This document shows, in pieces, positions 53,990 to 63,850 of a stretch of DNA of 64,000 bases. A program made the position numbers and the translations under genes. Source of the DNA: Rhodococcus sp. OK519 (lineage in GTDB: Bacteria; Actinomycetota; Actinomycetes; Mycobacteriales; Mycobacteriaceae). Under the pieces are notes generated by a model that had not been told where the DNA came from, made no database searches, and saw only the letters and a program-made list of their open reading frames with translations. Numbering within the stretch: the first letter of the stretch is position 1; each line of letters opens with the position of its first letter. The DNA lies in contig NZ_QAOW01000002.1 of assembly GCF_003051005.1 (NCBI RefSeq), positions 248,001 to 312,000 of the forward strand, written 5' to 3'.

Positions 53990-55618
53990 TCACAGCAGTC
54001 CGATCGAACTCGACCGCCGGAGCTTGCCCGACGACGTCTTGGGCAGCGAACCCGGTCCCAGAACAGCGACGGTGCGCGGCCGCACCCCGACCTCGGCGAC
54101 AACGGCGTGTGCGACCTCGCGTTCGATCCGCTTGACCTCTTCGGCGTCGTCGATGGCGTTGGTCTCCACGGCAACTGCGAAGCTCTCGCGCTTGTCACCG
54201 GCGTCGAGACGGATCGCGGCGGCATTGCCGGGCCGCACACCGGCGACCGATCCGGCAGCACGCTCGATGTCGGTGGGATAGATGTTGCGGCCGCCCATGA
54301 TGATGACGTCCTTGACGCGCCCACACACGACGACGAGACCGTCCTCGGTGAAGTAGCCGATGTCGCCGGTGTTGATCCAGCCGTCCGCGTCCTGCGTCGG
54401 GACGGGGCCGTCGACGGTGAGATACCCGGGGGTGACGGATTTTCCGCGCAGCTCGATCACCCCGACCGCGCGGCGCGGTAACTCCAACCCGTCGCGGGCG
54501 ACGACGCGTCCCTCGAGGCCCGGGACGAGCGGTCCGAGCGTCGCCATGGCGCGCGCATTGCTCCGGGTGGAGCGGACCGCAAGGCCGCCGGCCTCGAGTA
54601 GATCCGGATCGACGTGATCGAGCACGAGGCCCTGCCGGGGTTCGGGCACCGACACCGCGAGGGTCACCTCGGCCATGCCGTAGGTCGGAGCCAGTGCCAA
54701 CGGGTCGAGTCCGAATCGGGCGCCGGCGTCGGCGAGCGCGATCATCGTGTCGGGGTCGACCGGTTCGGCGCCGTTGAGCAGGCACCGCATCGACGACAGG
54801 TCGTACTCCCCCACCGGGGCCTGCGCCAGCTTGCGCGCGAGCAGCGAGTACGCGAAGTTCGGTGCGGCAGTAACAGTTCCGCGATACTTGCCCATCAATT
54901 CGGCCCACAGGAGTGGCGTGCGGAGGAAGTCGAGCGGCGTGATGTGGACGGTGGTGGCGCCGATCTGCATCGGAACGGTGAGGAAGCCGATCATGCCCAT
55001 GTCGTGGAACAGCGGCAGCCAACTGATCATCACGTCTTCGTCGGGATCGACCTTGACCCGGTCGATCATCGCGTACGCATTGGCGTAGAAGTTGCCGTGC
55101 GTGAGCTGGACGGCCTTGGGTGAGCCGGTGGACCCGGAGGTCAACTGCTGCAGCGCAATATCGGATTCGGCGGTCTCGACGGGGTCGATCGGTTCACCGG
55201 CGCGCATCGCCTCGATCGTCACGACCTTGATGCCCCGTTCCGCGAGGAGCGGGGCGGCCGCCTCGAACGGTGCGCCGACGATGACCGCGTCCGCCGAGAT
55301 CATGCGGATGATCGCCTCGGTGTCCTGCGCCCACACCTGCAGATCGGTCCGCTGGGTCGGCTGGTGCAGCATCGTGACCGACGCGCCCCGCATCCACGTC
55401 GCCTGACAGGCGGGCGCGATGTCGACGGGCATCCCGGCGAGGACACCGATCGCGTCGCCGGGACCGATCCCGGCATCCGCGAGCGTGCCGGCCATACGAC
55501 GCGCGATCGCGTGGACGTCGCCCCAGGATTGGCGGAGCGGTGTGTCCGGTTCACCCGTGATCAGGGCCTGCGAACTGGTCGCCGCCGTGGCATACATCTC
55601 GTCGGTGAACATACTCAT
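53990..55618 (-). CDS. Acyl-activating enzyme (fatty acyl-AMP/CoA ligase), Pks16-like
   Basis: A 542-residue ANL-superfamily enzyme. P-loop-like [16 protein letters not shown], then [12 protein letters not shown] (A5), [11 protein letters not shown] (A7) and a C-terminal [12 protein letters not shown] with the catalytic Lys. Length and position beside pth match the protein called Pks16 in M. tuberculosis (Rv1013), which despite its name is an acyl-AMP/CoA ligase. ATG 55618 has AGGAG 5 nt upstream. Substrate chain length unknown; convergent with pth. Confidence 0.88.
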   Translation of the reverse strand: MSMFTDEMYATAATSSQALITGEPDTPLRQSWGDVHAIARRMAGTLADAGIGPGDAIGVLAGMPVDIAPACQATWMRGASVTMLHQPTQRTDLQVWAQDTEAIIRMISADAVIVGAPFEAAAPLLAERGIKVVTIEAMRAGEPIDPVETAESDIALQQLTSGSTGSPKAVQLTHGNFYANAYAMIDRVKVDPDEDVMISWLPLFHDMGMIGFLTVPMQIGATTVHITPLDFLRTPLLWAELMGKYRGTVTAAPNFAYSLLARKLAQAPVGEYDLSSMRCLLNGAEPVDPDTMIALADAGARFGLDPLALAPTYGMAEVTLAVSVPEPRQGLVLDHVDPDLLEAGGLAVRSTRSNARAMATLGPLVPGLEGRVVARDGLELPRRAVGVIELRGKSVTPGYLTVDGPVPTQDADGWINTGDIGYFTEDGLVVVCGRVKDVIIMGGRNIYPTDIERAAGSVAGVRPGNAAAIRLDAGDKRESFAVAVETNAIDDAEEVKRIEREVAHAVVAEVGVRPRTVAVLGPGSLPKTSSGKLRRSSSIGLL

Positions 55619-55773
55619 GGAAGCTCCTGCAGGCTCCTGCCGATCCTGTGCGGACACTACGACTGCGCAGCCGATCCCGACACGTATAACCGCAAGCGGT
55701 GCCGACCTGTTACTCGGGCGAACACCCCGAGTACCCTGGTAGCGGCCCCGATTCCGATCTGAGAGGTTCACCG

Positions 55774-57459
55774 TTGACCAGCGCGCCCGACTCGGCCGAT
55801 ATCACCACCGCCGAGAAGGCGTCGATCACCGCACCCAAGAACCTCGCATCAGAGGTGGGTCGACGGCGGACGTTCGCCGTCATCTCACACCCCGACGCCG
55901 GTAAGTCGACGCTCACCGAGGCCCTCGCGCTGCACGCGAAGATGATCTCGGAGGCCGGCGCCGTCCACGGCAAGGCCGGCCGCAAGTCGACGGTCTCCGA
56001 CTGGATGGAGATGGAAAAGGCCCGCGGCATCTCGGTGTCGTCGACGGCGCTCCAGTTCAACTACCACTCCGACGAGACTCCCGACGACCAGATCAACGTC
56101 GTCAACCTCGTCGACACCCCCGGTCACTCCGACTTCTCGGAGGACACCTACCGCGTCCTCACCGCCGTCGACGCCGCCGTCATGCTCATCGACGCCGCCA
56201 AGGGCCTCGAGCCGCAGACCCTCAAGCTGTTCCAGGTGTGCCGCCACCGCGGCATCCCGGTCATCACCGTGATCAACAAGTGGGACCGTCCGGGCCGCAC
56301 GCCGCTGGAACTGCTCGACGAGATCAACGATCGCATCGGTCTGATCCCCACACCGCTGTATTGGCCGGTCGGCATCGCGGGCGATTTCCGCGGACTGCTG
56401 CGCCGCGGCCTGGGAGACGCCGCCGGGGAGCCCGTCGAATACATCCGCTTCACCCGCACCGCCGGCGGCGCCAAGATCGCACCCGAGGAGATCCTGGACG
56501 CCGAGGCCGCCCTCGAACGTGACGGCGACGAGTGGGTTACCGCGGCCGAGGAGAGCGAACTGCTCTCGGCGAGTGGTCAGGACCACGACCAGGAGATGTT
56601 CCTGGCCGGTCAGACGTCGCCGGTGATCTTCGCGTCCGCGATGCTCAACTTCGGTGTCCGCCAGATCCTCGACACTCTCGTCGCGCTCGCGCCTGCGCCC
56701 GGGAGCCGACCGGACGTCAACGACAAGCCGCGCGAGGTCACCGACCCGTTCAGCGCGGTCGTGTTCAAGGTGCAGGCCGGCATGGACACCGCGCACCGCG
56801 ACCGTCTGGCGTTCATGCGCGTCGTGTCGGGCGTGTTCGAGCGCGGCATGGTCGTCACGCATGCGCAGACCGGCAAGCCGTTCGCGACCAAGTACGCGCT
56901 GACGGTGTTCGGCCGCGACCGCACCACCGTCGAGAACGCGTACCCGGGCGACATCGTCGGCCTGGTCAACGCCAACGCGCTCGCGCCGGGCCACACCCTC
57001 TTCAGCGACAAGAAGGTGGAGTTCCCGCCGATCCCGTCGTTCGCCCCGGAGCACTTCTCGGTGCTGCGCGCCGAGAGCGCCAGCAAGTACAAGCAGTTCC
57101 GCCGAGCCGTCGACCAGCTCGAGTCCGAGGGCGTCGTGCAGATCCTGCGCAACGACATCCGCGGCGACGCCTCCCCGGTCATGGCGGCCGTCGGTCCCAT
57201 GCAGTTCGAGGTGGTCGCGGCCCGCATGAAGGCCGAGTTCAACGTCGAGGCCCGCATGGAGCCGCTGGGCTACGCACTGTGCCGCCGCACCGACGCCGAG
57301 TCGGCTGTCGAGCTGGGCCGTCAGCGCGGCGTCGAGGTCTTCACCCGCACCGACGGCGTCCTGCTGGCCCTGTTCAGCGACAAGTGGCGCCTGCAGTACA
57401 TCCAGAAGGAGATGCCGGAGCTGACGCTCGAACCGCTGGTCGCCGCAGGCGATCAGTGA
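55774..57459 (+). CDS. prfC: Peptide chain release factor 3
   Basis: A 561-residue translational GTPase that recycles RF1/RF2. G1 SHPDAGKST, switch [24 protein letters not shown]3 DTPGH, G4 NKWD. The end of domain III has [10 protein letters not shown] and [15 protein letters not shown] start at 55774 with GAGAGG 9 nt upstream; the open frame begins at 55699 but carries no better start. Stop overlaps pnuC by GTGA. Confidence 0.95.
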   Translation: MTSAPDSADITTAEKASITAPKNLASEVGRRRTFAVISHPDAGKSTLTEALALHAKMISEAGAVHGKAGRKSTVSDWMEMEKARGISVSSTALQFNYHSDETPDDQINVVNLVDTPGHSDFSEDTYRVLTAVDAAVMLIDAAKGLEPQTLKLFQVCRHRGIPVITVINKWDRPGRTPLELLDEINDRIGLIPTPLYWPVGIAGDFRGLLRRGLGDAAGEPVEYIRFTRTAGGAKIAPEEILDAEAALERDGDEWVTAAEESELLSASGQDHDQEMFLAGQTSPVIFASAMLNFGVRQILDTLVALAPAPGSRPDVNDKPREVTDPFSAVVFKVQAGMDTAHRDRLAFMRVVSGVFERGMVVTHAQTGKPFATKYALTVFGRDRTTVENAYPGDIVGLVNANALAPGHTLFSDKKVEFPPIPSFAPEHFSVLRAESASKYKQFRRAVDQLESEGVVQILRNDIRGDASPVMAAVGPMQFEVVAARMKAEFNVEARMEPLGYALCRRTDAESAVELGRQRGVEVFTRTDGVLLALFSDKWRLQYIQKEMPELTLEPLVAAGDQ

Positions 57460-58124
57460 GCCTGCTGCAGACCCTGTTCGACGCCGAACTTCACATCGGC
57501 GGCGCCACGATCCTGTGGCGCGAAATCATCGGCAACGCGTTCGGCATCGCGTCGGCGATCGGCGGGATGAAGCGGGTCGTGTGGGCGTGGCCGGTGGGCA
57601 TCATCGGCAACGCCCTGCTGTTCACGGTGTTCATGGGCGCGCTGTTCCACACCCCGCAGGACCTCAACCTGTACGGACAGGCCGGACGGCAACTCCTGTT
57701 CATCGCAGTCAGTGTCTACGGCTGGACGCGCTGGCTGCAGTCGCGGCACGACTCCGGCAAGGCCGTGCTCCCACATTGGGCGTCGAAACGAGCGCGGATC
57801 GGAATGATCGCGACGATGGCTATCGGCACCGTCGTGTTCGCGAAGGTCTTCGAGATGCTCGGCTCGTGGGGCCCCTGGCCCGACGCGTGGATCTTCACCG
57901 GCTCGATCCTCGCCACCTACGGCATGGCCCGCGGTTGGACCGAGTTCTGGCTGATCTGGATCGGCGTGGACGCCGTCGGCGTGCCGCTGCTCTTCAGCGG
58001 CGGCTACTACCCGTCCGCGCTGCTGTACCTGGTCTACGCGGGCTTCGTGCTGTGGGGCTTCGCGGTGTGGCTGCGGATCCAGAAGCAGTCCGCAACCCAG
58101 GCGTCGGCGCTCGCCTCGGAATGA
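57456..58124 (+). CDS. pnuC: PnuC-type nicotinamide riboside transporter
   Basis: A 222-residue membrane protein with about seven helices. IIGNAFGIASAIGGMKRVVWAWPVGIIGNALLF, GWTRW and the WTEFWLIWIGVDAVGVPLLFSGGYYPSALLYLVYAGF block with the WxxWxxxD-type motif identify PnuC. It facilitates uptake of nicotinamide riboside, trapped by phosphorylation. GTG start within the prfC stop. No NiaR/NrtR-type site was recognised. A thiamine or riboflavin specificity (PnuT/PnuX) cannot be excluded. Confidence 0.88.
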   Translation: MSLLQTLFDAELHIGGATILWREIIGNAFGIASAIGGMKRVVWAWPVGIIGNALLFTVFMGALFHTPQDLNLYGQAGRQLLFIAVSVYGWTRWLQSRHDSGKAVLPHWASKRARIGMIATMAIGTVVFAKVFEMLGSWGPWPDAWIFTGSILATYGMARGWTEFWLIWIGVDAVGVPLLFSGGYYPSALLYLVYAGFVLWGFAVWLRIQKQSATQASALASE

Positions 58125-58152
58125 TCCACCGACCGGTCCGGTTGGACCCGGT

Positions 58153-59022
58153 ATGGCAGAAGTGACGCACGACACGGACAGCACTCCCTCGTACGGCAGG
58201 TTCGGCGTCTGGCGCCACGCCTTCGGGCTGCAACCCGAGGTGGGCGCCGAGATCGAACGGCTCGGCTACGGCGCGATCTGGGCGGGCGGATCGCCGCCCG
58301 CCGACCTGCAGGTGGTCGAAGACCTGATCGCCGGCACCGAGAAGATCACCGTCGCGACCGGCATCGTCAACATCTTCTCCGCACCGGCCGACGAGATCGC
58401 GAAGTCGTACCACCGGATCGAGTCGCGGCATCCGGGACGCTTCGTCCTCGGCATCGGCGTCGGCCACCCCGAGGTGCCCGGCATGGGCGCCGAGAAGCCG
58501 TACGACGCTCTCGTCCGCTACCTCGACGTCCTCGACGGCGCGGGAGTCCCGAAGAACCGGCGGGTCCTCGCCGCGCTCGGCCCCAAGGTCCTGAGGCTCG
58601 CCGCCGACCGGTCCGCGGGCGCCCACCCGTACCTGACGCCGGCGGAACACACCCGGCAGGCGCGGGAGATCCTCGGCCCGGACGCGCTGCTCGCTCCCGA
58701 ACAGAAGGTGGTGCTGAGCACCGACGCGGACGCTGCTCGCACGATCGGCCGCGAGGCGGTGGAGAACCCGTATCTGCACCTGCGCAACTACCGCCGCAAC
58801 CTCGAGCGGCTCGGCTTCCCGACGGCAGAACTCGACAACGGTGGCAGTGATCGCGTCATCGATGCACTCGTCGCACACGGGGACGCGGCCACCATCGCCC
58901 CGCGACTGACCGCACACCTCGATGCCGGGGCCGACCACGTCGCGATCCAGGTGCTGCCGATGGCCGACGACCCCCTGTCCGCGCTGCGGGAGCTGGCGGC
59001 GGAGTTGAAGATCGGCGAGTAG
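58153..59022 (+). CDS. F420-type luciferase-like oxidoreductase
   Basis: A 289-residue LLM TIM-barrel protein of the TIGR03620 type, usually F420-dependent. GRFGVWRHAFG at the start, AIWAGGSP, VATGIVNIFSAPADEIA and RFVLGIGVGHPEVPG are family blocks. Substrate unknown. It starts 28 bp after pnuC with no clear ribosome-binding site. Confidence 0.82.
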   Translation: MAEVTHDTDSTPSYGRFGVWRHAFGLQPEVGAEIERLGYGAIWAGGSPPADLQVVEDLIAGTEKITVATGIVNIFSAPADEIAKSYHRIESRHPGRFVLGIGVGHPEVPGMGAEKPYDALVRYLDVLDGAGVPKNRRVLAALGPKVLRLAADRSAGAHPYLTPAEHTRQAREILGPDALLAPEQKVVLSTDADAARTIGREAVENPYLHLRNYRRNLERLGFPTAELDNGGSDRVIDALVAHGDAATIAPRLTAHLDAGADHVAIQVLPMADDPLSALRELAAELKIGE

Positions 59023-59069
59023 GCGCCGCACCCTACGACGCGGCGTGCAGCAGCGGCAGCGCTTCGACG

Positions 59070-59110
59070 AGGGGTGGGTGGGGCGCCCTCGACGTCCCTC
59101 ACCAACCCCT
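59070..59110 (+). terminator. Hairpin after the LLM gene
   Basis: AGGGGTGGGTGGGG (59070-59083) pairs with CCCTCACCAACCCCT (ending 59110), with one mismatch and a wobble; A-rich sequence follows. Confidence 0.6.
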
Positions 59111-59124
59111 AAGAATTCGCTAAC
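59109..59124 (+). promoter_or_regulatory. Direct repeat CTAA-N7-CTAA upstream of the small secreted gene
   Basis: CTAAG at 59109 and CTAAC at 59120 are 11 bp apart, one helical turn, as for OmpR-family response-regulator boxes. The neighbouring genes encode such a regulator. Short motif, low certainty; it overlaps the end of the preceding hairpin. Confidence 0.3.
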
Positions 59125-59156
59125 GGGGATCAAGTTCTGCGCCCATAGCTTGGCAA

Positions 59157-59183
59157 GTGTCGGCGCCACCGGGGCGCCGACAC
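59157..59183 (+). promoter_or_regulatory. Hairpin in the leader of the small secreted gene
   Basis: GTGTCGGCGCC (59157-59167) pairs perfectly with GGCGCCGACAC (59173-59183); 5-nt loop. It ends 5 nt before the ribosome-binding site and could modulate translation or mRNA life. Confidence 0.55.
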
Positions 59184-59201
59184 CGAGCCAGGAGTCCGCA
59201 C

Positions 59202-59645
59202 ATGAACAAGTTCTTCGTCACCCGCCGTCGCGTTGCCGTCGCCGCCGCGAGCATCGCAGCGGCCGGAGCCATTGCAGTGCCCGGCGTCGCGTGGGCACAG
59301 AACGCCATCCCGGGTGGTTCCCCGGTGGCCGTCGCTGCACCGGACGCGGTCGCAGTCCCGGCCACGACTGTCGTTCCCGCCGCCTCGGGCACTCCCGACG
59401 GAGACGCCTGCGGTCTGGCGATGACGCCGCTGACGGACGAGGAGCTGCAGACTGCGCTCCGCGACGGCAACGTCATCGCCGAGGAACTGGACGCCACCGC
59501 GGCGACCGGCGAGTTGTCGACCGTCTCGTTCTCGGTGGCCGCCGCCACCACTGCGGCCACCGTCACCGACGCCGTGCCCGCGGACGGCGAGGCCGCGGTC
59601 TCCGATTCCGTCGCTGCGGCCACGATCACGGTGCAGGCCTGCTGA
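59202..59645 (+). CDS. Small secreted Ala/Thr/Val-rich protein
   Basis: A 147-residue exported protein. Signal peptide with [26 protein letters not shown] (cut near residue 32, AWA-QN). The mature part has [23 protein letters not shown] and ends TITVQAC, so two cysteines can form a disulfide. No known domain. AGGAG lies 9 nt before the ATG. It is 22 bp upstream of the response regulator gene and may be a target or accessory of that system. Confidence 0.75.
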   Translation: MNKFFVTRRRVAVAAASIAAAGAIAVPGVAWAQNAIPGGSPVAVAAPDAVAVPATTVVPAASGTPDGDACGLAMTPLTDEELQTALRDGNVIAEELDATAATGELSTVSFSVAAATTAATVTDAVPADGEAAVSDSVAAATITVQAC

Positions 59646-59667
59646 GCACCCTGGGCACACGGGCACT

Positions 59668-60369
59668 ATGGATGCGGTGACCGATAGCGCCCGCATCCTG
59701 CTCGTCGACGACGACCCCAAGGTCCTGGCCTCCCTCACGCGGGGGCTCCGGCTGTCCGGTTTCGAACTCGAGACCGCCGACGACGGGGCCTCCGCGCTGC
59801 GTGCAGTCGCGGCAGCGCGGCCGGATGCGATCGTGCTCGACGTGAACATGCCCGTCCTCGACGGGGTGAGTGTGGTCACCGCACTGCGGGCGATGGGCAA
59901 CGACGTGCCGATCTGCGTGCTGAGCGCGCGCAGCACGGTCGGTGACAGGATCGCGGGACTCGAGGCGGGCGCCGACGACTACCTCACCAAGCCGTTCGAA
60001 CTCGGCGAACTGGTCGCACGGCTGCGGGCGCTGCTGCGCAGGGCCCCGCGCAGCCCTGCCCCGTCGGGCACCGTGACGGTCGGCGCGCTCGAGGTTGACC
60101 TGCCGGGACACCGCGTCCACGTGGGCGGTGACCGAGTCGACCTCACCAAACGGGAGTTCGATCTGCTGAGCGTCCTCGCCGAGAACACGGGCATCGTGCT
60201 CAGCCGGGTGCGGCTCCTGGAACTGGTGTGGGGCTACGACTTCGACGCAGACACCAACGTCGTCGACGTCTTCGTGACGTACCTGCGCAGAAAACTGGAG
60301 GCCGGCGGAATGCCACGAGTACTGCACACCGTGCGGGGAGTCGGATTCGTGCTGCGGGAGAGGCCGTGA
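59668..60369 (+). CDS. OmpR-family response regulator, PrrA-like
   Basis: A 233-residue regulator. Receiver domain (about 8-120) with acidic pocket DDD at 14-16, phospho-acceptor D58 in [11 protein letters not shown] and conserved Lys in YLTKPFE. Winged-helix DNA-binding domain (about 138-232) with [22 protein letters not shown] and the C-terminal [10 protein letters not shown]. Closest in organisation to mycobacterial PrrA (Rv0903c). Stop overlaps the kinase start by GTGA. GTG 59677 is an alternative start. Confidence 0.9.
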   Translation: MDAVTDSARILLVDDDPKVLASLTRGLRLSGFELETADDGASALRAVAAARPDAIVLDVNMPVLDGVSVVTALRAMGNDVPICVLSARSTVGDRIAGLEAGADDYLTKPFELGELVARLRALLRRAPRSPAPSGTVTVGALEVDLPGHRVHVGGDRVDLTKREFDLLSVLAENTGIVLSRVRLLELVWGYDFDADTNVVDVFVTYLRRKLEAGGMPRVLHTVRGVGFVLRERP

Positions 60370-61658
60370 CTGCACGCCGACGCTCGCTGTCCCTGCGCGC
60401 CCGCGTCGCCGTCGTGTCCGCGCTGGCGGCGACCATCGTCATCGCCGCGATCGGCGTGGCCTTCGCACTGTTTTTGCGCATCAACGGTTCCGAGCAGCTC
60501 GACCGCACGCTCGACTCCGTGTCGTTGAGCATGCCCACCCAGATCACCACCCAGTACAGCCTGTCGCCGATGGACCTGCCGTCAGTTCCCGCCCAGATTC
60601 TCACCGACAGCACGGTCGCAACGGAAGCGGTGCGCACCGAGACCCCCGACGGCATCGCGGTGCGCGCCCGCGACGTACCGATCACGGGCGTGGCCGACAC
60701 GTTCGTGGGGATCTCGGTGCCCGAGGACGCCCTCGCCCGCGCGATCCGGGAACAGCAGTGGCAGGTCGCCGGTGTTGCGCTCGTCGCGATCGCCGCCGCC
60801 GCCGGCCTCGGCTGGCTCCTCGCCGCCCGAGCCGTACGCCCGCTCCAGCGGCTCGCGGCCGCCACGCACACGGTCGGTGACGAACTGCCCGTGGCGCTTC
60901 CCGACGTCCGCGGTGCACTCGAGGCGGAGGAACTCGGCGACGCGATCCGGCACATGCTCGATCGGATAGGCAAGGCCCAGAGCCGAACCCGCGAGGCACT
61001 CGGCGCGGCACGCGATTTCGCCGCCGTCTCGGCCCACGAACTGCGCACACCGCTCACGTCGATGCGTACCGACCTCGAGGTGCTCGCGACGATGCCCCTC
61101 ACCGAACCTCAACGCACCGAGATCCTGCGCGAACTGCGTGCAACCGAACGGCAGATCGAGTCGACGCTCACCGACCTCGAGAGCCTCGCGGTGGGTGAAC
61201 TGTCCGACGTCGCCGATCACGAGGACATCGATCTCGTGGAACTCGCCGATCGCTTCGTCCAGGAGTGGTCCCGACGCCGGCCCGACGTGTCCATCAGGCT
61301 GACGGCAGCGGTGTCGCTGCCGATGCGTGGGCTTCCGTCCGGACTGCGACTGGTCTTCGAGAATGCGGTCACCAATGCCGTTCGACACGGCCGCGCCGAC
61401 TACATCGAGATCGCCGTCACCGGGGGCTCCCACGGGGCCACGATCACAGTCGACGACAACGGCATCGGCGTTCCCGAGCACGAGCGGACGACCGTGTTCG
61501 ATCGGTTCACACGGGGCTCGTCGGCACACCCCGACGGCTCGGGTCTGGGGCTCGCGCTCATCGCGCAGCAGGCATCCCTGCACGGAGGCACCGCCGAACT
61601 GACCGACAGTCCGCTCGGCGGTGCCCGACTCCGACTCCGGTTGCCCGGAGCCGGCTGA
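60366..61658 (+). CDS. Sensor histidine kinase, PrrB-like
   Basis: A 430-residue membrane kinase. TM1 about 14-36, an extracytoplasmic sensor loop of about 95 residues, TM2 about 132-154, HAMP (about 155-210), dimerisation box [13 protein letters not shown] with H224, then N box [12 protein letters not shown]1 [11 protein letters not shown] and G2 [12 protein letters not shown] start coupled to the regulator. The signal is unknown. Confidence 0.9.
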   Translation: MTARRRSLSLRARVAVVSALAATIVIAAIGVAFALFLRINGSEQLDRTLDSVSLSMPTQITTQYSLSPMDLPSVPAQILTDSTVATEAVRTETPDGIAVRARDVPITGVADTFVGISVPEDALARAIREQQWQVAGVALVAIAAAAGLGWLLAARAVRPLQRLAAATHTVGDELPVALPDVRGALEAEELGDAIRHMLDRIGKAQSRTREALGAARDFAAVSAHELRTPLTSMRTDLEVLATMPLTEPQRTEILRELRATERQIESTLTDLESLAVGELSDVADHEDIDLVELADRFVQEWSRRRPDVSIRLTAAVSLPMRGLPSGLRLVFENAVTNAVRHGRADYIEIAVTGGSHGATITVDDNGIGVPEHERTTVFDRFTRGSSAHPDGSGLGLALIAQQASLHGGTAELTDSPLGGARLRLRLPGAG

Positions 61659-61664
61659 GACCGG

Positions 61665-62699
61665 CTACTCCGCCAGTTCGGCGGTGATCTCGGTGAAGAG
61701 TGCCTCGATCGCCTCGGCGTCGATGTCGTCGAGCGACGGCGGGTTCCAGGACGGGTTGCGGTCCTTGTCGACCAGCACCGCCCGCACACCCTCGATGAAG
61801 TCCGCGTTGCGGGTCACCTCGGCGCCGAGAACCAGTTCGAGGTCCAGACACTGTTCGAGCGTCAGGTCCGCGCCCCGGCGCACCAACTCCGCCGTGATCC
61901 AGAGGCTGCTGGGGGCCAGCGTGGTGAGCGCCTCGCGGGTCTTCTTCGACCACTCGTCGTCCCCGGTCAGCTTCGCGACCATGTCGGTGACGCTGCCCGA
62001 CCCGAAGACACGGTCGACCTCGCCGAGCTGATCCGCCAACTCCGATGCCGGTGCGTCGATCGTGTAGCGAGCGAGCACGCCGTCGACATCGGTGCCGTTC
62101 ATGGACCGGATTTCACCGGCGAGCGCCTCGAGCTTGTCGCTGGGCACGAAATGTGTGGCCAGGCCGGCGACAACGGCGTCGGCGGCGGAGGCGGAGGCCC
62201 CGGTCAGGCCCAGGTACATCCCCGTTGCACCGGTCAGGCGCGGCAGGAAGTAGCTGGCACCGATGTCGGGGAAGAACCCGATCGCGGTCTCGGGCATCGC
62301 GAGCGCGGCCTTCTCGGTCACGACGCGCACCGACCCGTGTACCGAGATACCGAGGCCGCCGCCCATCGCGTGGCCGTCGATCAGCGCGATGTACGGCTTG
62401 GGGTAGCTCGCTATGAGCGCGTTGAGCTTGTACTCGTTCGCGAAGAACGCGTGGACCGCGTTGTGGTCGCGGTCGAGGGCTGACTGGCGGACCGACTTGA
62501 TGTCACCACCAGCGCAGAAGGCCCGATCCGACGAGCTGGTCACCAGCACCGCGGTGATCGCGTCGTCGTCGCGCCACTGCTCCAACGCGGCGTACATGTC
62601 GCGAATCATGCTGTTGTCCAAGGCATTGAGTGCCCTCGGTCGATCGAGCACGATCTCTGCGACGTTTCCGTGCACATGGGTCTGGATGAACGAGGCCAT
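61665..62699 (-). CDS. 3-hydroxyisobutyryl-CoA hydrolase-like crotonase family enzyme
   Basis: A 344-residue crotonase-fold enzyme, longer than enoyl-CoA hydratases (about 260). [10 protein letters not shown] is the oxyanion-hole segment, and [46 protein letters not shown] is typical of HIBYL-CoA hydrolases of valine breakdown. It is annotated as an EchA in mycobacteria (Rv1071c-like). Ends 6 bp from the convergent kinase gene. ATG 62699 chosen; the frame continues open over the next two genes but is not coding there. Confidence 0.88.
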   Translation of the reverse strand: [344 protein letters not shown]

Positions 62700-62725
62700 C
62701 GCGACTCCTTTTCCTGTCGAACTGT

Positions 62726-63430
62726 TCACGGCCACAACGCGTCCGTGTGCCACCCGGCACCCTCCGCGGGAAGGATGCGCCGGTAGCGGACACGCAGGTG
62801 CCGTCGGCCCGGATCTGCGTGCCAGAACTCGACTGTCGCCGGAACCAGACACCAAGCCTGCCAGGTTGCCGAAACGAACGCTCGGTCGCCCTCCAACTCG
62901 GACATCGCGGCCCGGACGGCGGAGTCGTACTCCGCGCCGTCGGTGAGGATCTCGCTCTGCCGACTGGCCGCGGCGACCGCACGCGCGGTGACCGACCGAT
63001 CCCGGAAGTCCCGGGCGCTCACACCGGCGTCGCCTCGTTCGACCGCGCCGCGGACCCGGACCTGCCGACCCTGCTCGCGCCAGTAGAACGTCAGGGCCGC
63101 GTCCGGACAGGCGTCGAGTTGGTGCGCCTTGGGCGATCGGAGATCGGACGAGAACCACCACCCGTTGTCGGTGACATCCTTGAGCAGCAGGGTGCGCGCG
63201 TCGGGCGCGCCGGCCTCGTCGACCGTCGACAGCGTGGCGACGTGGGGTTCGACGACGTCCGCCGCGAGTGCCTCGTCGAGCCACCTCAGGAACAGCCCGA
63301 CCGGGTCGTCCGGCAGGAGGGAATCGCCCGGCATCGGTAGGCCACTGCTCGGCGGCGACGCCTGCGCGCCGGGGATCGACCGGATCCAGCTGCGAGCGTC
63401 GGTGAACTCGGCGCGGGGTGGAACGGTCAT
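62726..63430 (-). CDS. Pyridoxamine 5'-phosphate oxidase family protein
   Basis: A 234-residue FMN-binding split-barrel protein. DPVGLFLRWLDEALAADVVEPHVATLSTVDEAGAPDARTLLLKDVTDNGWWFSSDLRSPKAHQL resembles PdxH, and the C-terminal PxxVEFWHADPGRRHLR(V)RYRR resembles the PdxH dimerisation region. It could make PLP or be a related oxidase with another substrate. 26 bp before the HIBYL-CoA hydrolase gene on the same strand. Confidence 0.85.
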   Translation of the reverse strand: MTVPPRAEFTDARSWIRSIPGAQASPPSSGLPMPGDSLLPDDPVGLFLRWLDEALAADVVEPHVATLSTVDEAGAPDARTLLLKDVTDNGWWFSSDLRSPKAHQLDACPDAALTFYWREQGRQVRVRGAVERGDAGVSARDFRDRSVTARAVAAASRQSEILTDGAEYDSAVRAAMSELEGDRAFVSATWQAWCLVPATVEFWHADPGRRHLRVRYRRILPAEGAGWHTDALWP

Positions 63431-63439
63431 CGACCGACC

Positions 63440-63850
63440 CTATCGAGCGGCGCTGCCCTTCGCCGGACCCGACAGCATCCAGCGATGCCCGAACGGGTCG
63501 ATGAGCGTCGCATTGCGCCTGCCGTAGTTCTCCGAGATCCAGCGTTCGACGGTTCCACCGGCGTCGTGGGCGCGCTCGAGCACCGCATCCGTATCGTCGA
63601 CCGGAAGCATCAGGCTCACCGACGTCGCGCCCGATTCGGGTGCCGTGAGGCCCATCTCCGGGAACTCCTCGGCCAGATAGATCATCCCGGTTCGCAGGCG
63701 CAGTTCGGCGTGCCCGATCCGTCCGTCGTCCATCACGATCGGTTCGCCGACCAGTTCCGCTCCGAAGGCCTTGCGATACCACTCGAGCGCCTCGCGCGCC
63801 CCGCGGACCGTCAGGTACGGCAGGGCGCCCGAGTCGGGAAACTCGGTCAC
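63440..63850 (-). CDS. VOC (glyoxalase/bleomycin-resistance) superfamily protein
   Basis: A 136-residue protein with two beta-alpha-beta-beta-beta modules: ALPYLTVRGAREALEWYRKAFGAELVGE and VSLMLPVDDTDAVLERAHDAGGTVE, ending IDPFGHRWMLSGP. It resembles the PhnB-like branch. GTG 63850 overlaps the upstream stop by GTGA. Function cannot be assigned. Confidence 0.85.
   Translation of the reverse strand: MTEFPDSGALPYLTVRGAREALEWYRKAFGAELVGEPIVMDDGRIGHAELRLRTGMIYLAEEFPEMGLTAPESGATSVSLMLPVDDTDAVLERAHDAGGTVERWISENYGRRNATLIDPFGHRWMLSGPAKGSAAR

Noticed and set aside
61665-63782. A 705-codon frame extending the HIBYL-CoA hydrolase upstream
   Set aside because: The extension is a shadow of the PNPOx-family and VOC genes; ATG 62699 gives the family length.
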